From Streptomyces sp. SJL17-4 (GTDB taxonomy: Bacteria > Actinomycetota > Actinomycetes > Streptomycetales > Streptomycetaceae), in contig NZ_CP104578.1 of the NCBI RefSeq assembly GCF_036826855.1, positions 8,180,501 to 8,244,500 on the forward strand: a stretch of 64,000 nucleotides of DNA, written 5' to 3'. Shown one piece after another: positions 55,841 to 63,835 of this stretch (the first letter of the stretch is position 1; every line of letters starts with the position of its first letter). The position numbers and the translations under genes were made by a program. The notes beneath the pieces were generated by a model. The model was not told the origin of the DNA, did no database searches, and saw only the letters and a program-made list of their open reading frames with translations.

Positions 55841-57007
55841 ATGGCAGGTCAGGTGACGGTGACGGTGACGGAGAGGCCGGCGATGGCGTCGGCGCCGGAG
55901 TATCAGGGGGCGCTGGGGTCGCTGTCGGTGAACGCCTCCCTGCCCGAGGTGCTCTCCCGGGGCGTCCGGGAGCTCCGGGCGGCGGAGGAGGCCGGGGACC
56001 GGCGGGAGGTGGCGCGCTGCGGGCTGGCCGTGGCGGAGGCATGCCGCAGGCTCGGGCGGATCGAGGAGGCCGACCGGGCGTGGAAGGCGAGCTATCGGGC
56101 GGCGCGTTCGGCCGGTCACGAGGGGGCCATGGCGTGGGCGTTGTGGAGCGGCGGCACCCTGGCCCGCCAGCGCGGAGCGCTCAGGCTTGCGTACCGGCTG
56201 CTGGGGCTGGCGGCCGAGGCGGGTGAGCGGGGCGGGGACGTCGTCGTGCGGGGCTACTCGCTGGCGGGGCTCGCCGAGACCGGGCGCATCCAGGGCGACT
56301 ACGAGGCGGTCGGGAGGCTGCACGAACAGCTGCTGGCCGAGGCCCGCCGCCGCGGCGAGGCCCGGCACACGGTCTGGGCGTTGGAGGGCATAGCGCAGAT
56401 GCACCGCAACACAGGCTCCTACGACAGGGCCCTGGCCCTCTTCGAGGAGGCGGCCGAGACGGCGTCGCGCGCGGAAGACCGACGCGGGTGGGCATGGGCC
56501 CTGCGGGGCATCGCCGACGTGGTGTCCGTACGGGACGGGGACGTGGAGCGGGCCCTGTCCCTGTTGTCGCAGGCGGAGGAGGCATGCCGGGAGATCCGGC
56601 TGGCCGGCGCGCTCGCCTACAACCACAAGATGCGCGGCAACGTGCTGTACCGGGCGGGTCGTCACGAGGAGGCCCGTGAGATGTACGCCCAGGCGCTGGG
56701 GGAGTTCCGTGAGATGGAGGAGCCGCGGGGGACGGCACTGTCGAGGCTGGGACTGGTCAAGGCCGACGCCCGCCTGGGCCGCGACGCCGCGCACACCGCC
56801 GCGGAACTGACCGAACTCCGCACGACGCTGGACCGCATCGGGCTGCGGCACGCCCGGGACATGGTGGACAAGGCCGCGGCCGAGCTGGGAGTCGGCCCAT
56901 TGCCGGACCACACCGGAGACGGACCCGGGAGGGGAACAGCTGATCCGGTGCTGCCGGCGGTCGGGGCTGAGACCCTGCAGCGGGCCGACGTGGAGGGGCT
57001 GCGGTGA
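55841..57007 (+). CDS. Tetratricopeptide-repeat protein
   Basis: This 388-residue protein is made largely of TPR helices, for example AVAEACRRLGRIEEADRAWK near residue 60, GLAETGRIQGDYEAVGRLHE near 140, GIAQMHRNTGSYDRALALFE and GNVLYRAGRHEEAREMYAQA. The first 40 residues (VTVTVTERPAMASAPEYQG) are not repeat. The ATG follows AGGAGG with a 5-nt spacer. It overlaps the polyprenyl synthetase start by 4 nt (GTGA), which suggests it acts as a protein-binding partner in the same process. No DNA-binding domain is visible, so it is not an AfsR/SARP-type regulator. Confidence 0.85.
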   Translation: MAGQVTVTVTERPAMASAPEYQGALGSLSVNASLPEVLSRGVRELRAAEEAGDRREVARCGLAVAEACRRLGRIEEADRAWKASYRAARSAGHEGAMAWALWSGGTLARQRGALRLAYRLLGLAAEAGERGGDVVVRGYSLAGLAETGRIQGDYEAVGRLHEQLLAEARRRGEARHTVWALEGIAQMHRNTGSYDRALALFEEAAETASRAEDRRGWAWALRGIADVVSVRDGDVERALSLLSQAEEACREIRLAGALAYNHKMRGNVLYRAGRHEEAREMYAQALGEFREMEEPRGTALSRLGLVKADARLGRDAAHTAAELTELRTTLDRIGLRHARDMVDKAAAELGVGPLPDHTGDGPGRGTADPVLPAVGAETLQRADVEGLR

Positions 57008-58131
57008 GCGCCCTCCCGATGTCTGCCGGGGTGGTCTGCTCGCCGGCCGGCCCGCCGGGCGCCGAGGACGTGACCATGAGGATCACCTCAGGCTCTCACG
57101 AGGTCTCGGCGACCGTCGTCCTGGAGCGGTGCCGGGAACTGGTCCGGCCCGCGCTGGTGGAGGCGGTGCGCCGCCTGCACCCCTGGACCGGTGAGATGGC
57201 GGCGTACGCGCTGGGCTGGGCCGATACGACCGGAAGCCCGGACCCCGGCGGATCCGAGGGCAAGGGGGTGCGGCAGGCGCTCGCCGTGCTCGGCGCCGAA
57301 GCCGTCGGGGCGGACGGGGCCCACGCCGTCCCGGGCGCCGTCGCCGTCGAACTCGTGCACACCTTCTCCCTGCTTCACGACGACATCATGGACGCCGACG
57401 CCCTGCGCCGGCAGCGCCCGGCGGTCTGGAAGGCCTACGGGACCGGGCCGGGCGTCCTCACCGGCGACGCGCTCCTCGCCCAGGCCGTGACATGCCTGGC
57501 CGAGGCCCCCGGCCCTCACACGGCGGCCGCGGTACGGCACCTCTGCCGCACCCTGAACGCGCTGGTGTCCGGCCAGGCGGAGGATCTGCGCTTCGAGGAG
57601 CGCCCTTGGCGCGGACCCGGCGCGGTCGGGCCGGACCAGTACCGGTCCATGGCCGAACACAAGACGGGCGCCCTGCTGGGCTGCGCGCTCGCGCTCGGCG
57701 CGACCCTCGGCGGCGCCCCCGACACGACCGTGACCACGCTCGACCGGGCCGGACGCCATCTCGGCCTCGCGTTTCAGGCGGTGGACGACATCCTCGGTAT
57801 CTGGGGAGACCCGAGAGTGACCGGCAAGCCCGTCCACGCCGACCTCCGGCAGGGCAAGAAGACCTTTCCGGTCCTCATCGCACTGGCCGACGGAGGCAAG
57901 GCCGCGCGCGAACTCGCGGCGCTGCTCGACTCCGCCGAGCGGATCGACGGCGAGACCGCCGAACACGCCGCGGCGCTCGTGGCGGACGCCGGCGGGCGGA
58001 CCGGGACGCGCGAGGAAGCGCGCCGACACCTGGACGCCGCTCACCACATCCTGCGCGAGGCGTCGCTGACACACCCCGCCGCACAGCAACTGGACATGTT
58101 GTTCAGCCACTTGCTCGACCGAACGTGGTGA
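57004..58131 (+). CDS. Polyprenyl (geranylgeranyl-type) diphosphate synthase, second copy
   Basis: This 375-residue trans-prenyltransferase has the first aspartate motif LLHDDIMDADALRRQRP near residue 120, a GTGPGVLTGDALLAQA block, EHKTGALLGCALALG near 218, and the second aspartate motif FQAVDDILGIWGDPRVTGKP near 260. The non-family leader of about 25 residues suggests that an internal ATG could also be used. It would make a C15-C20 or longer diphosphate. It is clearly diverged from the copy at 30039-31091. It is co-translated with the TPR gene, and no cyclase is adjacent. Confidence 0.92.
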   Translation: MSALPMSAGVVCSPAGPPGAEDVTMRITSGSHEVSATVVLERCRELVRPALVEAVRRLHPWTGEMAAYALGWADTTGSPDPGGSEGKGVRQALAVLGAEAVGADGAHAVPGAVAVELVHTFSLLHDDIMDADALRRQRPAVWKAYGTGPGVLTGDALLAQAVTCLAEAPGPHTAAAVRHLCRTLNALVSGQAEDLRFEERPWRGPGAVGPDQYRSMAEHKTGALLGCALALGATLGGAPDTTVTTLDRAGRHLGLAFQAVDDILGIWGDPRVTGKPVHADLRQGKKTFPVLIALADGGKAARELAALLDSAERIDGETAEHAAALVADAGGRTGTREEARRHLDAAHHILREASLTHPAAQQLDMLFSHLLDRTW

Positions 58132-58165
58132 CGCGGGCGGCCCTGGGATCCGAGCGGCCGGGTCG

Positions 58166-58762
58166 TCACGTGAGGTCGCTCGGCGGTACGGCGGCGCGGG
58201 AGCGTCGATGGGCCGCCACGCGTTCGCGAGTCGCGCATCGGCGGGAGCAGTAGCGGCGTTCCGGACCGCTGCCCTGGGCGATGAAGACGTTCCGGCAGCC
58301 GGGGGAGGCGCAGATCCTGCCGGGTGGGCGCCGGCGGTCCCAGACGAGGACGGTCAGGGCCATACAGGAGGAGGCGAGGAGCCACTCGTCCCACGGGGCG
58401 TCGTCGTCGGTGTCCAGGTGGGGGTGCCAGGGGGTGCTGCCGCCGTGTGACGTCAGACGGAGCGGCCCGGTGTGGTCCCGCAGGAGGCGGTTGAGGACTG
58501 CTGCGGCCGCATCGGCGTGCTCGGCGGCGAAGACCTGCCGCAGCAGCGCGGCGGCGGTGCGCATCGCGGCGACTTCGCGGGCGGTGAGGTCGATGGGGTC
58601 CGTCTCGCCGTAGGCCCGTAGCACATCGGCCACTTCGGTCGGATCAGGAGATTCGTCGGCGAGAACGTTGAGAAGGGCGGCGGTCCGCTGAGCCGTCGTC
58701 AGTACGGAGTGGCGGCTGGACCAGTCGTCGCTGTGGGGAGGCACCCGCCGAATGTAACGCAT
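58166..58762 (-). CDS. CGNR zinc-finger transcriptional regulator
   Basis: This 198-residue protein has the two-part CGNR family layout: an ABATE-type N-terminal domain (LNVLADESPDPTEVADVLRA, TAREVAAMRTAAALLRQVFA) and a C-terminal zinc finger with Cys pairs in RICASPGCRNVFIAQG and YCSRRCATRERVAAHR. Such proteins are presumed DNA-binding regulators. It diverges from an MFS transporter gene with only 38 bp between starts, in which GTAAC-type dyads overlap its own start. That suggests it controls the transporter and itself. The start codon has no ribosome-binding site. Confidence 0.87.
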   Translation of the reverse strand: MRYIRRVPPHSDDWSSRHSVLTTAQRTAALLNVLADESPDPTEVADVLRAYGETDPIDLTAREVAAMRTAAALLRQVFAAEHADAAAAVLNRLLRDHTGPLRLTSHGGSTPWHPHLDTDDDAPWDEWLLASSCMALTVLVWDRRRPPGRICASPGCRNVFIAQGSGPERRYCSRRCATRERVAAHRRSRAAVPPSDLT

Positions 58763-58791
58763 CTTGCTGCGTTTTGAGTTACCTGCGTAAC
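58756..58791. promoter_or_regulatory. Two adjacent dyads between CGNR and MFS genes
   Basis: AACGCA (58756-58761) and TGCGTT (58768-58773) form one dyad over the CGNR start codon. GTTAC (58778-58782) and GTAAC (58787-58791) form a second just before the MFS start. Together they are spaced about one to two helical turns apart and could be a regulator's binding sites. Confidence 0.5.
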
Positions 58792-58800
58792 GTCCGGGTG

Positions 58801-60027
58801 ATGAGAAAGCGTTACTCGCTCGCCCACTGTCTCGCCGGGGCGATGGCGGCTCGGGCAGGGGACGAGATGTCCGGACCGGCCTTGATGCTGACGGGATTCG
58901 CCCTGGCAGGATCGACCACCGACGCGTCGTCCCTGCTCGCGGCGATCACGATCTCCGCCGCGGTGGGAGGGCCCGTGCTCGGAGCGCTCCTCGACAGGGC
59001 GGGACGCCCGGGACGCCTGCTTGCCGGGGCGCTGTTCCTGTACGCGGCCGGGCTGGCGACGATTCTCCTGGGTCTCGGGCGGTTGCCGTTCCCCGTGACC
59101 CTCCTGACCGCGGTGTTGACGGGACTGCTGGGACCGGCCCTCTCGGGAGGGTGGACGGCCCAACTGCCGCGCGTCGTGCCGATCGAGCGCCTGCCCCGGG
59201 CCAACGCGCTCGACGCCATGACGTTCAGCGGGGCGAGTCTGGCCGGCCCGGCTCTCGCGGGCGTCGTGGCGGAGGCGCTCGGATCCCCGACGGCCGTGGT
59301 GTGCTCCGCGGCGCTCATCGCCGCCGCCCTGCCCGCGGCATGGCTGCTGCCTGCCCGCCAGGGCACGGCGCGGGGCGTCAGGAGGAGCTCGGTGCTCGGT
59401 GACCTCGCCGCCGGAATACGAGTCGACCTGTCCGCCGGAATACGCGTCATCGTCCGAAGGCCGCCCCTGGCCCGGGCGACCCTCACCTCCGTCGTCTCCT
59501 GCGTCGCCCAGGGAATGCTGCTGGCGTGCATCCCGATGCTGGGCGAGCGCGTCCTCGGCGGAGCGGGCCGCGGTGCGGTGCTGCTCTCCTGCACGGCGGT
59601 CTCCGCCCTGGTGGCCACCGCCCTGCTCGCCCGGTTTCCGCGTGCCATCGCCCCCGACACCGTCATCTGGGCCAGTGCCCTCGTCCAGGCTGCCGCGTTG
59701 GCCCTGGCCGCGTCCGGCCGTCCCGTCATGCTCGTCCTGGCCGTCGTGATGCTGGGGATCGGTGAAGGACCCCAGCTGACCGCCTTGTTCGCGGTCCGCC
59801 ATCGGGAGGCCCCGGACCACCTCCGCAGCCAGATCTTCACCACCGGCGCCAGCCTGAAGATCACCGCTTTCGCCGTGGGCGCGGCCGTCGCCGGCCCCGT
59901 CGCCGTACGGTCCCTGCCCGTCGCTCTCCTGCTCGCGGCGAGCGTGGCGGTCGCCGCGGCGCTGGCCTGCCTCGCGATTCCGGCCACGACCGTCGACCCG
60001 GCCGAGGACCGCGCGATGTCGAACTGA
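58801..60027 (+). CDS. MFS transporter
   Basis: This 408-residue major facilitator protein has about twelve membrane segments, with the loop 2-3 motif LGALLDRAGRPGRLLAGALF near residue 62 and GEGPQLTALFAVRHREAPDH in the second half. Length and topology are normal for a proton-coupled drug or metabolite exporter. The ATG at 58801 fits the family start; TTG at 58774 and GTG at 58798 are in-frame alternatives. It is probably controlled by the divergent CGNR regulator. The substrate is unknown. Confidence 0.87.
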   Translation: MRKRYSLAHCLAGAMAARAGDEMSGPALMLTGFALAGSTTDASSLLAAITISAAVGGPVLGALLDRAGRPGRLLAGALFLYAAGLATILLGLGRLPFPVTLLTAVLTGLLGPALSGGWTAQLPRVVPIERLPRANALDAMTFSGASLAGPALAGVVAEALGSPTAVVCSAALIAAALPAAWLLPARQGTARGVRRSSVLGDLAAGIRVDLSAGIRVIVRRPPLARATLTSVVSCVAQGMLLACIPMLGERVLGGAGRGAVLLSCTAVSALVATALLARFPRAIAPDTVIWASALVQAAALALAASGRPVMLVLAVVMLGIGEGPQLTALFAVRHREAPDHLRSQIFTTGASLKITAFAVGAAVAGPVAVRSLPVALLLAASVAVAAALACLAIPATTVDPAEDRAMSN

Positions 60028-60068
60028 TCGGGCGGGCAGACGCACGGCTGCGCGCGGAAGCCGATGGC

Positions 60069-60665
60069 TCAGGACGAGCCGCGGGGCCCGCGAGGAATCG
60101 CCAGGTCCGTCAGGAGCGCCTCGCCAGGACGCAGGCCGGCCCAGGTGCCGTACCAGGTCAGGACGGCGATCGCGGAGGTCGGGAACTTGGTCCGTACGCG
60201 CTCCAGGGCGCTTCCGTCCGCGCCGGTCGACCCGTTCGCCCCGTCTTCCCCGGCTGCGAGCAGCAGGACGAGGTCCTCAAGGCCGGGGTTGTGCCCGACC
60301 AGGACCAAGGTCGCGACCTCGTCGGGTACGTCGTGGAGGACGTCGAGCAGCTCCGCGTCGTCCGCCCCGTACAGTCGCGGGTCGTGGCAGGTCGGCACGG
60401 GGCTGTTCAGCTCCGCGGCGGCCAGCTCCCAGGTCTGGCGGGCGCGCCGGGCCGGGGAGCACAGGACGAGGTCGGGCAGTCCGCCGGTCTCCGTGAGGAA
60501 CCGCCCGGCGGCGGGGGCGTCGCGCAGCCCGCGCGGGCCGAGGGGACGGTCATGGTCGGCGACGCCCTCCGGCCAGGCGCTCTTGGAGTGCCTCAGGACG
60601 AACAACCGGCGCGGTCGGCCGACGGCGGGGCCGACGTGCTCTGGAGTCTCGGTGGAGGGCGACAC
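60069..60665 (-). CDS. Histidine phosphatase family protein (SixA-like)
   Basis: This 198-residue protein has the RHG catalytic core: RLFVLRHSKSAWPEG near residue 20 with the phospho-accepting His, DLVLCSPARRARQTWEL near 66, and VLVGHNPGLEDLVLLL near 120 with the second His. RHSKS and GHNPGLE are typical of the SixA branch, which includes protein-phosphohistidine phosphatases. The actual substrate is unknown. It converges with the MFS gene, 41 bp apart. Confidence 0.88.
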   Translation of the reverse strand: MSPSTETPEHVGPAVGRPRRLFVLRHSKSAWPEGVADHDRPLGPRGLRDAPAAGRFLTETGGLPDLVLCSPARRARQTWELAAAELNSPVPTCHDPRLYGADDAELLDVLHDVPDEVATLVLVGHNPGLEDLVLLLAAGEDGANGSTGADGSALERVRTKFPTSAIAVLTWYGTWAGLRPGEALLTDLAIPRGPRGSS

Positions 60666-60696
60666 ATCCTCGACCCTACGGGGTAGGTCGCCGAAC

Positions 60697-60754
60697 GGAC
60701 ACGGACACGGACACGGACACGGACACGGACACGGACACGGACACGGACACGGAC
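60697..60754. repeat. Hexanucleotide tandem repeat (GGACAC)9.7
   Basis: Nine perfect copies of GGACAC plus a partial GGAC run from 60697 to 60754 and end directly at the stop codon of the Old Yellow Enzyme gene (TAG at 60755-60757). The tract lies between two minus-strand genes, about 30 bp upstream of the SixA-like ATG. Confidence 0.95.
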
Positions 60755-61906
60755 CTACGGGTGCGTCGCCACGGGGAGGGCACGGGGCGTGGCGATGGTC
60801 GCCGAGATGCGCGGGAGGGCGGGGTAGTCGGTGTAACCGTTCTCACCGCCCGTGTACATCAGGCCTTCCTCGCGGACGGGGTTGATGGCGGCGCCGGTCC
60901 GCAGGCGTTCGACGAGGTCGGGGTTGGCCAGGAAGGGGCGGCCCAGGGAGATGAGGTCGGCTCCGGCGGCGAGGAGGCGTTCGGCGGCGTGTCGGCCTCC
61001 GTCGGCGGGCAGCGGCCGGCCCCAGCCGAGTACCGGGTTGGCGATCAGGGTTCGTGGCCAGGCCTTCCGGATGTCGTGGAAGAGCGGCTGGTCCGGGTCG
61101 GCGAACACGAGGTGCAGGTACGCGGGACCGATGTCGTTCAGGGCGGCGACGAGGGCGGGGTAGATGTCCTCGGTGTCGCCCTCCTCGATGCCGTTGACGG
61201 TGAGGCCGGGTGCGAGCCGCACCCCCACCCGGTCGGGGCCGATGGCGTCGACGACGGCCTGGACCACCTCGACGACGAAGCGGATGCGGTGGGCGACCGG
61301 GCCGCCGTAGGCGTCGGTGCGGTGGTTGGAGCCCTTGGCGAGGAACTGGTGCAGCAGGTAGCCGTTGGCGGCATGCACCTCGACTCCGGCGAAGCCCGCG
61401 TCGACGGCCCTGCGGGCCGCGGCGGCGAAGTCGGCGACGGTGGAGCGGATGTCGTCGACGGTCATCTCGCGCGGGACGACCGCCGTTTGACTTCCGCTCG
61501 TCGTGTGGATCGGCTCGGGGAGGGCGATCGGCGAGGGCGCGACGGGCGTGAGTCCGCTGTTGTCGGGGTGGCCCACGCGGCCGCCGTGCTGCAGTTGCAG
61601 GAACATCCGGCCGCCGGCGGCGCGCACGGCGTCGGTGACCTGCCGCCATCCGGCGACGTGGGCCTCGTTGTGGATGGCGGTGATGTTCGGGTAGGTCTGG
61701 CCGACGGCGTTCGGCGTGGAGGCTTCGGCGATGATCAGGCCGGCGGAGGCGCGCTGGGAGTAGTAGGTGGCCATGACGGGCAGCGGGACGCCGTCGGCCG
61801 CGGCGCGGTTGCGGGTCATCGGCGCCATGACCAGACGGTTGGGCAGTTCCAGCGGGCCGAGGAGGGCGGAGTCGAAGAGGCGGGCTTCAACCGGTGCGTT
61901 CGTCAT
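60755..61906 (-). CDS. Old Yellow Enzyme family ene-reductase (NADH:flavin oxidoreductase)
   Basis: This 383-residue FMN enzyme has LPNRLVMAPMTRNRA near residue 22, LQLQHGGRVGHP near 102, GVEVHAANGYLLHQFL near 177 with the His-Asn substrate pair, and SNHRTDAYGG plus ISLGRPFLANPDLVERL near 320. It belongs to the NemA/OPR-type group that reduces activated alkenes with NAD(P)H. It is transcribed divergently from a small MerR regulator, with a dyad between, so it is probably induced by electrophiles sensed by that regulator. Confidence 0.92.
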   Translation of the reverse strand: MTNAPVEARLFDSALLGPLELPNRLVMAPMTRNRAAADGVPLPVMATYYSQRASAGLIIAEASTPNAVGQTYPNITAIHNEAHVAGWRQVTDAVRAAGGRMFLQLQHGGRVGHPDNSGLTPVAPSPIALPEPIHTTSGSQTAVVPREMTVDDIRSTVADFAAAARRAVDAGFAGVEVHAANGYLLHQFLAKGSNHRTDAYGGPVAHRIRFVVEVVQAVVDAIGPDRVGVRLAPGLTVNGIEEGDTEDIYPALVAALNDIGPAYLHLVFADPDQPLFHDIRKAWPRTLIANPVLGWGRPLPADGGRHAAERLLAAGADLISLGRPFLANPDLVERLRTGAAINPVREEGLMYTGGENGYTDYPALPRISATIATPRALPVATHP

Positions 61907-61923
61907 GCCCGTACGGTAGGAGT

Positions 61924-61937
61924 TGACACTGGTGTCA
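61924..61937. promoter_or_regulatory. 14-bp dyad TGACAC-tg-GTGTCA, candidate MerR operator
   Basis: Perfect 6-bp arms TGACAC (61924-61929) and GTGTCA (61932-61937) lie in the 64-bp gap between the divergent Old Yellow Enzyme and MerR genes. On the minus strand they fall between a TTGCCC and a TACCGT hexamer about 19-20 bp apart, the long spacing typical of MerR-activated promoters. Confidence 0.65.
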
Positions 61938-61970
61938 GGGGCAAGGCCGTGACCGGCGATCGGGGTGGGG

Positions 61971-62372
61971 ATGCGGATCGGTGAACTCGCGCGGCGCAGC
62001 GGCGTGAGCGAGAGGTCGCTGCGCTACTACGAGGCGCAGGGCCTGCTGACGTCCGAGCGGACGCCCGGCGGGCAGCGCGACTTCGGCGAATGGGCCGTCG
62101 ACCGTGTGATCCGCATCCAGGCGCTGTACGCGGCGGGGCTCACCAGCAAGAAGATCGGCAGGCTGCTGCCCTGCATGAGGGACACGGACGGCGCGCCGAG
62201 CGAGATCGCGACACCGAGGCTGGTCGAGGAGCTGCACGCGGAACGCGAGCGCATCGACCGCACGATCGCGGACCTGGTCCGCTCCCGGGACGTTCTCGAC
62301 GAGGTCATCTCCGCAGCCTCCACCGCCTTCCCGACCGGTCTCCGCGCGGAAGCCCCGAGCGCCGTCGGGTGA
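61971..62372 (+). CDS. MerR-family transcriptional regulator (small type)
   Basis: This 133-residue regulator starts MRIGELARRSGVSERSLRYY, a canonical MerR winged helix, with EAQGLLTSERTPGGQRDFGE next. A coiled-coil dimer helix follows (LVEELHAERERIDRTIADLV). There is no metal-binding Cys set; PCMRDTD is a single Cys in the middle. The ATG at 61971 was preferred to a GTG two codons upstream. It likely regulates the divergent Old Yellow Enzyme gene. Confidence 0.9.
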   Translation: MRIGELARRSGVSERSLRYYEAQGLLTSERTPGGQRDFGEWAVDRVIRIQALYAAGLTSKKIGRLLPCMRDTDGAPSEIATPRLVEELHAERERIDRTIADLVRSRDVLDEVISAASTAFPTGLRAEAPSAVG

Positions 62373-62443
62373 CGGCCACCGTGACGGCCGGTGGCTGAGT
62401 GTCCTGCGGCCCGAGCTGCGCACCGACCCCGGCGCGTCCTTCA

Positions 62444-62486
62444 GCGGCTGCCGCGGAGAGCCGGATTGGCTCTCCGCGGCAGCCGC
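62444..62486. terminator. Very strong bidirectional hairpin terminator
   Basis: Perfect 19-nt arms (62444-62462 GCGGCTGCCGCGGAGAGCC and its complement at 62468-62486) with a 5-nt loop lie between the convergent MerR and SRPBCC genes. Confidence 0.85.
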
Positions 62487-62548
62487 CACTACGTGAACGC
62501 GTCGGGTGGCGGGGCCGCGGCCCGGCGCGCGGGGGTCGAAAGCGGGAT

Positions 62549-62603
62549 GGTCAGCGCGACGGCCAGCGCGACGGCCAGCGCGACGGTCAGCGCGTGGGTC
62601 AGC
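62549..62603. repeat. 12-bp tandem repeat, four copies
   Basis: Units GGTCAGCGCGAC, GGCCAGCGCGAC, GGCCAGCGCGAC and GGTCAGCGCGTG follow one another from 62549, with a partial fifth. They lie just past the SRPBCC gene stop (62616) and may be coding remnants or replication-slippage products. Confidence 0.85.
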
Positions 62604-62615
62604 TCAGCCCCGGGT

Positions 62616-63233
62616 TCACAGGCGCGGGTCGTCGGTGGCGGGCGGCATCGGCCAGGGCTCCTGCGCTCGCGAGGGCGTGCTCGTCGGACTGGGCGCCCCC
62701 ATCTCTCCGGGGGCCTCCCGGACCGGCGCGTCGGTCGGCGTCGGCGAGCCGGACCCGGTCGGACCTTCGGTGGCGTCCGAGGGCTGGACGCGACCGCGCC
62801 AGGCACCGGTTTCGTGACCGTGGTCCTCGATGAAGCCCTTGAACCGCTTGAGGTCTCCCTTGACCCGCCTGTCCAGGATGCCGAGTGCGTCAGCCGCCTT
62901 CTCGGCCATGCCCTCGGGTTCCATGTCCATGGCGAGACTCACCCGGGTGTGACCCTCGTCGAGCTCTTGGAAGGTGACGACGCCCTTCTGCTGCACCTCG
63001 CCGCCGACCGTGCGCCACGAGATGCGCTCGTCGGCAAGCTGATCGACGATCTCCGTGTCGAACTCGCGTCGGACGCCTGCGATCTTGGTCCGCCAGTGGC
63101 AGTGCCGGTCGTCGACCTGCGTGACGTCCTCGACGCCCTCCATGAAGCGCGGGAACTCCTCGAACTGCGTCCACTGGTTGTAGGCGTTCCGCAGGGGAAC
63201 GTCCACGTCGATCGTCTGCTTCACCATGCTCAT
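62616..63233 (-). CDS. SRPBCC-family protein with Pro/Thr-rich C-terminal tail
   Basis: This 205-residue protein has a START-like domain: MSMVKQTIDVDVPLRNAYNQ, WTQFEEFPRFMEGVEDVTQV, then GVVTFQELDEGHTRVSLAMD and KRFKGFIEDHG. After residue 140 a low-complexity tail follows (TGSGSPTPTDAPVREAPG). The ATG at 63233 has GGAGG with a 7-nt spacer. In streptomycetes this subtype is common and usually annotated as cyclase/dehydrase, but no reaction is shown. It follows the RhoGDI-like gene by 92 bp. Confidence 0.87.
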   Translation of the reverse strand: MSMVKQTIDVDVPLRNAYNQWTQFEEFPRFMEGVEDVTQVDDRHCHWRTKIAGVRREFDTEIVDQLADERISWRTVGGEVQQKGVVTFQELDEGHTRVSLAMDMEPEGMAEKAADALGILDRRVKGDLKRFKGFIEDHGHETGAWRGRVQPSDATEGPTGSGSPTPTDAPVREAPGEMGAPSPTSTPSRAQEPWPMPPATDDPRL

Positions 63234-63325
63234 GGCGATGCCTCCTGCCTGTGTCGCGGACAATTCGGGCTCGCTCCGCGCGTACCCGGCGAATCCCGGC
63301 CCAATCGTCGGGACGTCGGCTTCGA

Positions 63326-63835
63326 TCACTCGGTCGGGTCGTCGGCTTCGGCAACTCCGTCGGGAAGTCGGCGGACGATCGTGAACAGGTGCCTCACACG
63401 GGCGTGTTCCAGCCCGTCGGCGTCACTCAGGCGCGCCGTGACTTCGTAGGTGCCGCAGTGGGTCCGCCCGAGGGGCAGGCGTTCCGGCGGCAGCCGGATC
63501 TCGTACGGGCCTCCGGTACGGAAGCTGCCGAGAGCGATCCGTCGGGTCACCGGGGCCTCACCCGCTCTGATCCTGATGGTTTCGAAGACGAGGCCGTCGG
63601 TGTCCGCCCCCAGCCGGAAGGTGAGGGCGGTGCTGACCACGGTGCCCTCCGGCAGTTCGTACGGGACCTCGGTACCCGGCCCGTCGAGGGGCACCGTGAA
63701 CGTACCCAGGTCGTCGGAGACGAGAGACAGCTCCATCAGCTCGACGGCCTCCGTGGCGGGTCTGCTCGCTTCCCCGTGGGACGGGGGAGGGAGGGAGGCG
63801 GGGGACGCGCGGGTGGCGGGCTGCATGGGGTTCAT
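63326..63835 (-). CDS. RhoGDI-like immunoglobulin-fold protein
   Basis: This 169-residue protein has a disordered N-terminal part of about 40 residues (Pro/Ser/Ala-rich) and a beta-sandwich domain. The block order PYELPEGTVVSTALTFRLG, GLVFETIRIRAG, LGSFRTGGPYEIRLPPERLP, LGRTHCGTYEVTARLSDADG and HLFTIVRR follows that of eukaryotic Rho GDP-dissociation inhibitors from memory (KEG-KVKFTYRV, GLKYTQRTYR, MGSYGP, YEF, APKGLVVRGSYTIKSLFTDDD). In eukaryotes the fold binds prenylated GTPases; no such role is known here. The ATG overlaps the upstream gene's stop (ATGA). Confidence 0.7.
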   Translation of the reverse strand: MNPMQPATRASPASLPPPSHGEASRPATEAVELMELSLVSDDLGTFTVPLDGPGTEVPYELPEGTVVSTALTFRLGADTDGLVFETIRIRAGEAPVTRRIALGSFRTGGPYEIRLPPERLPLGRTHCGTYEVTARLSDADGLEHARVRHLFTIVRRLPDGVAEADDPTE

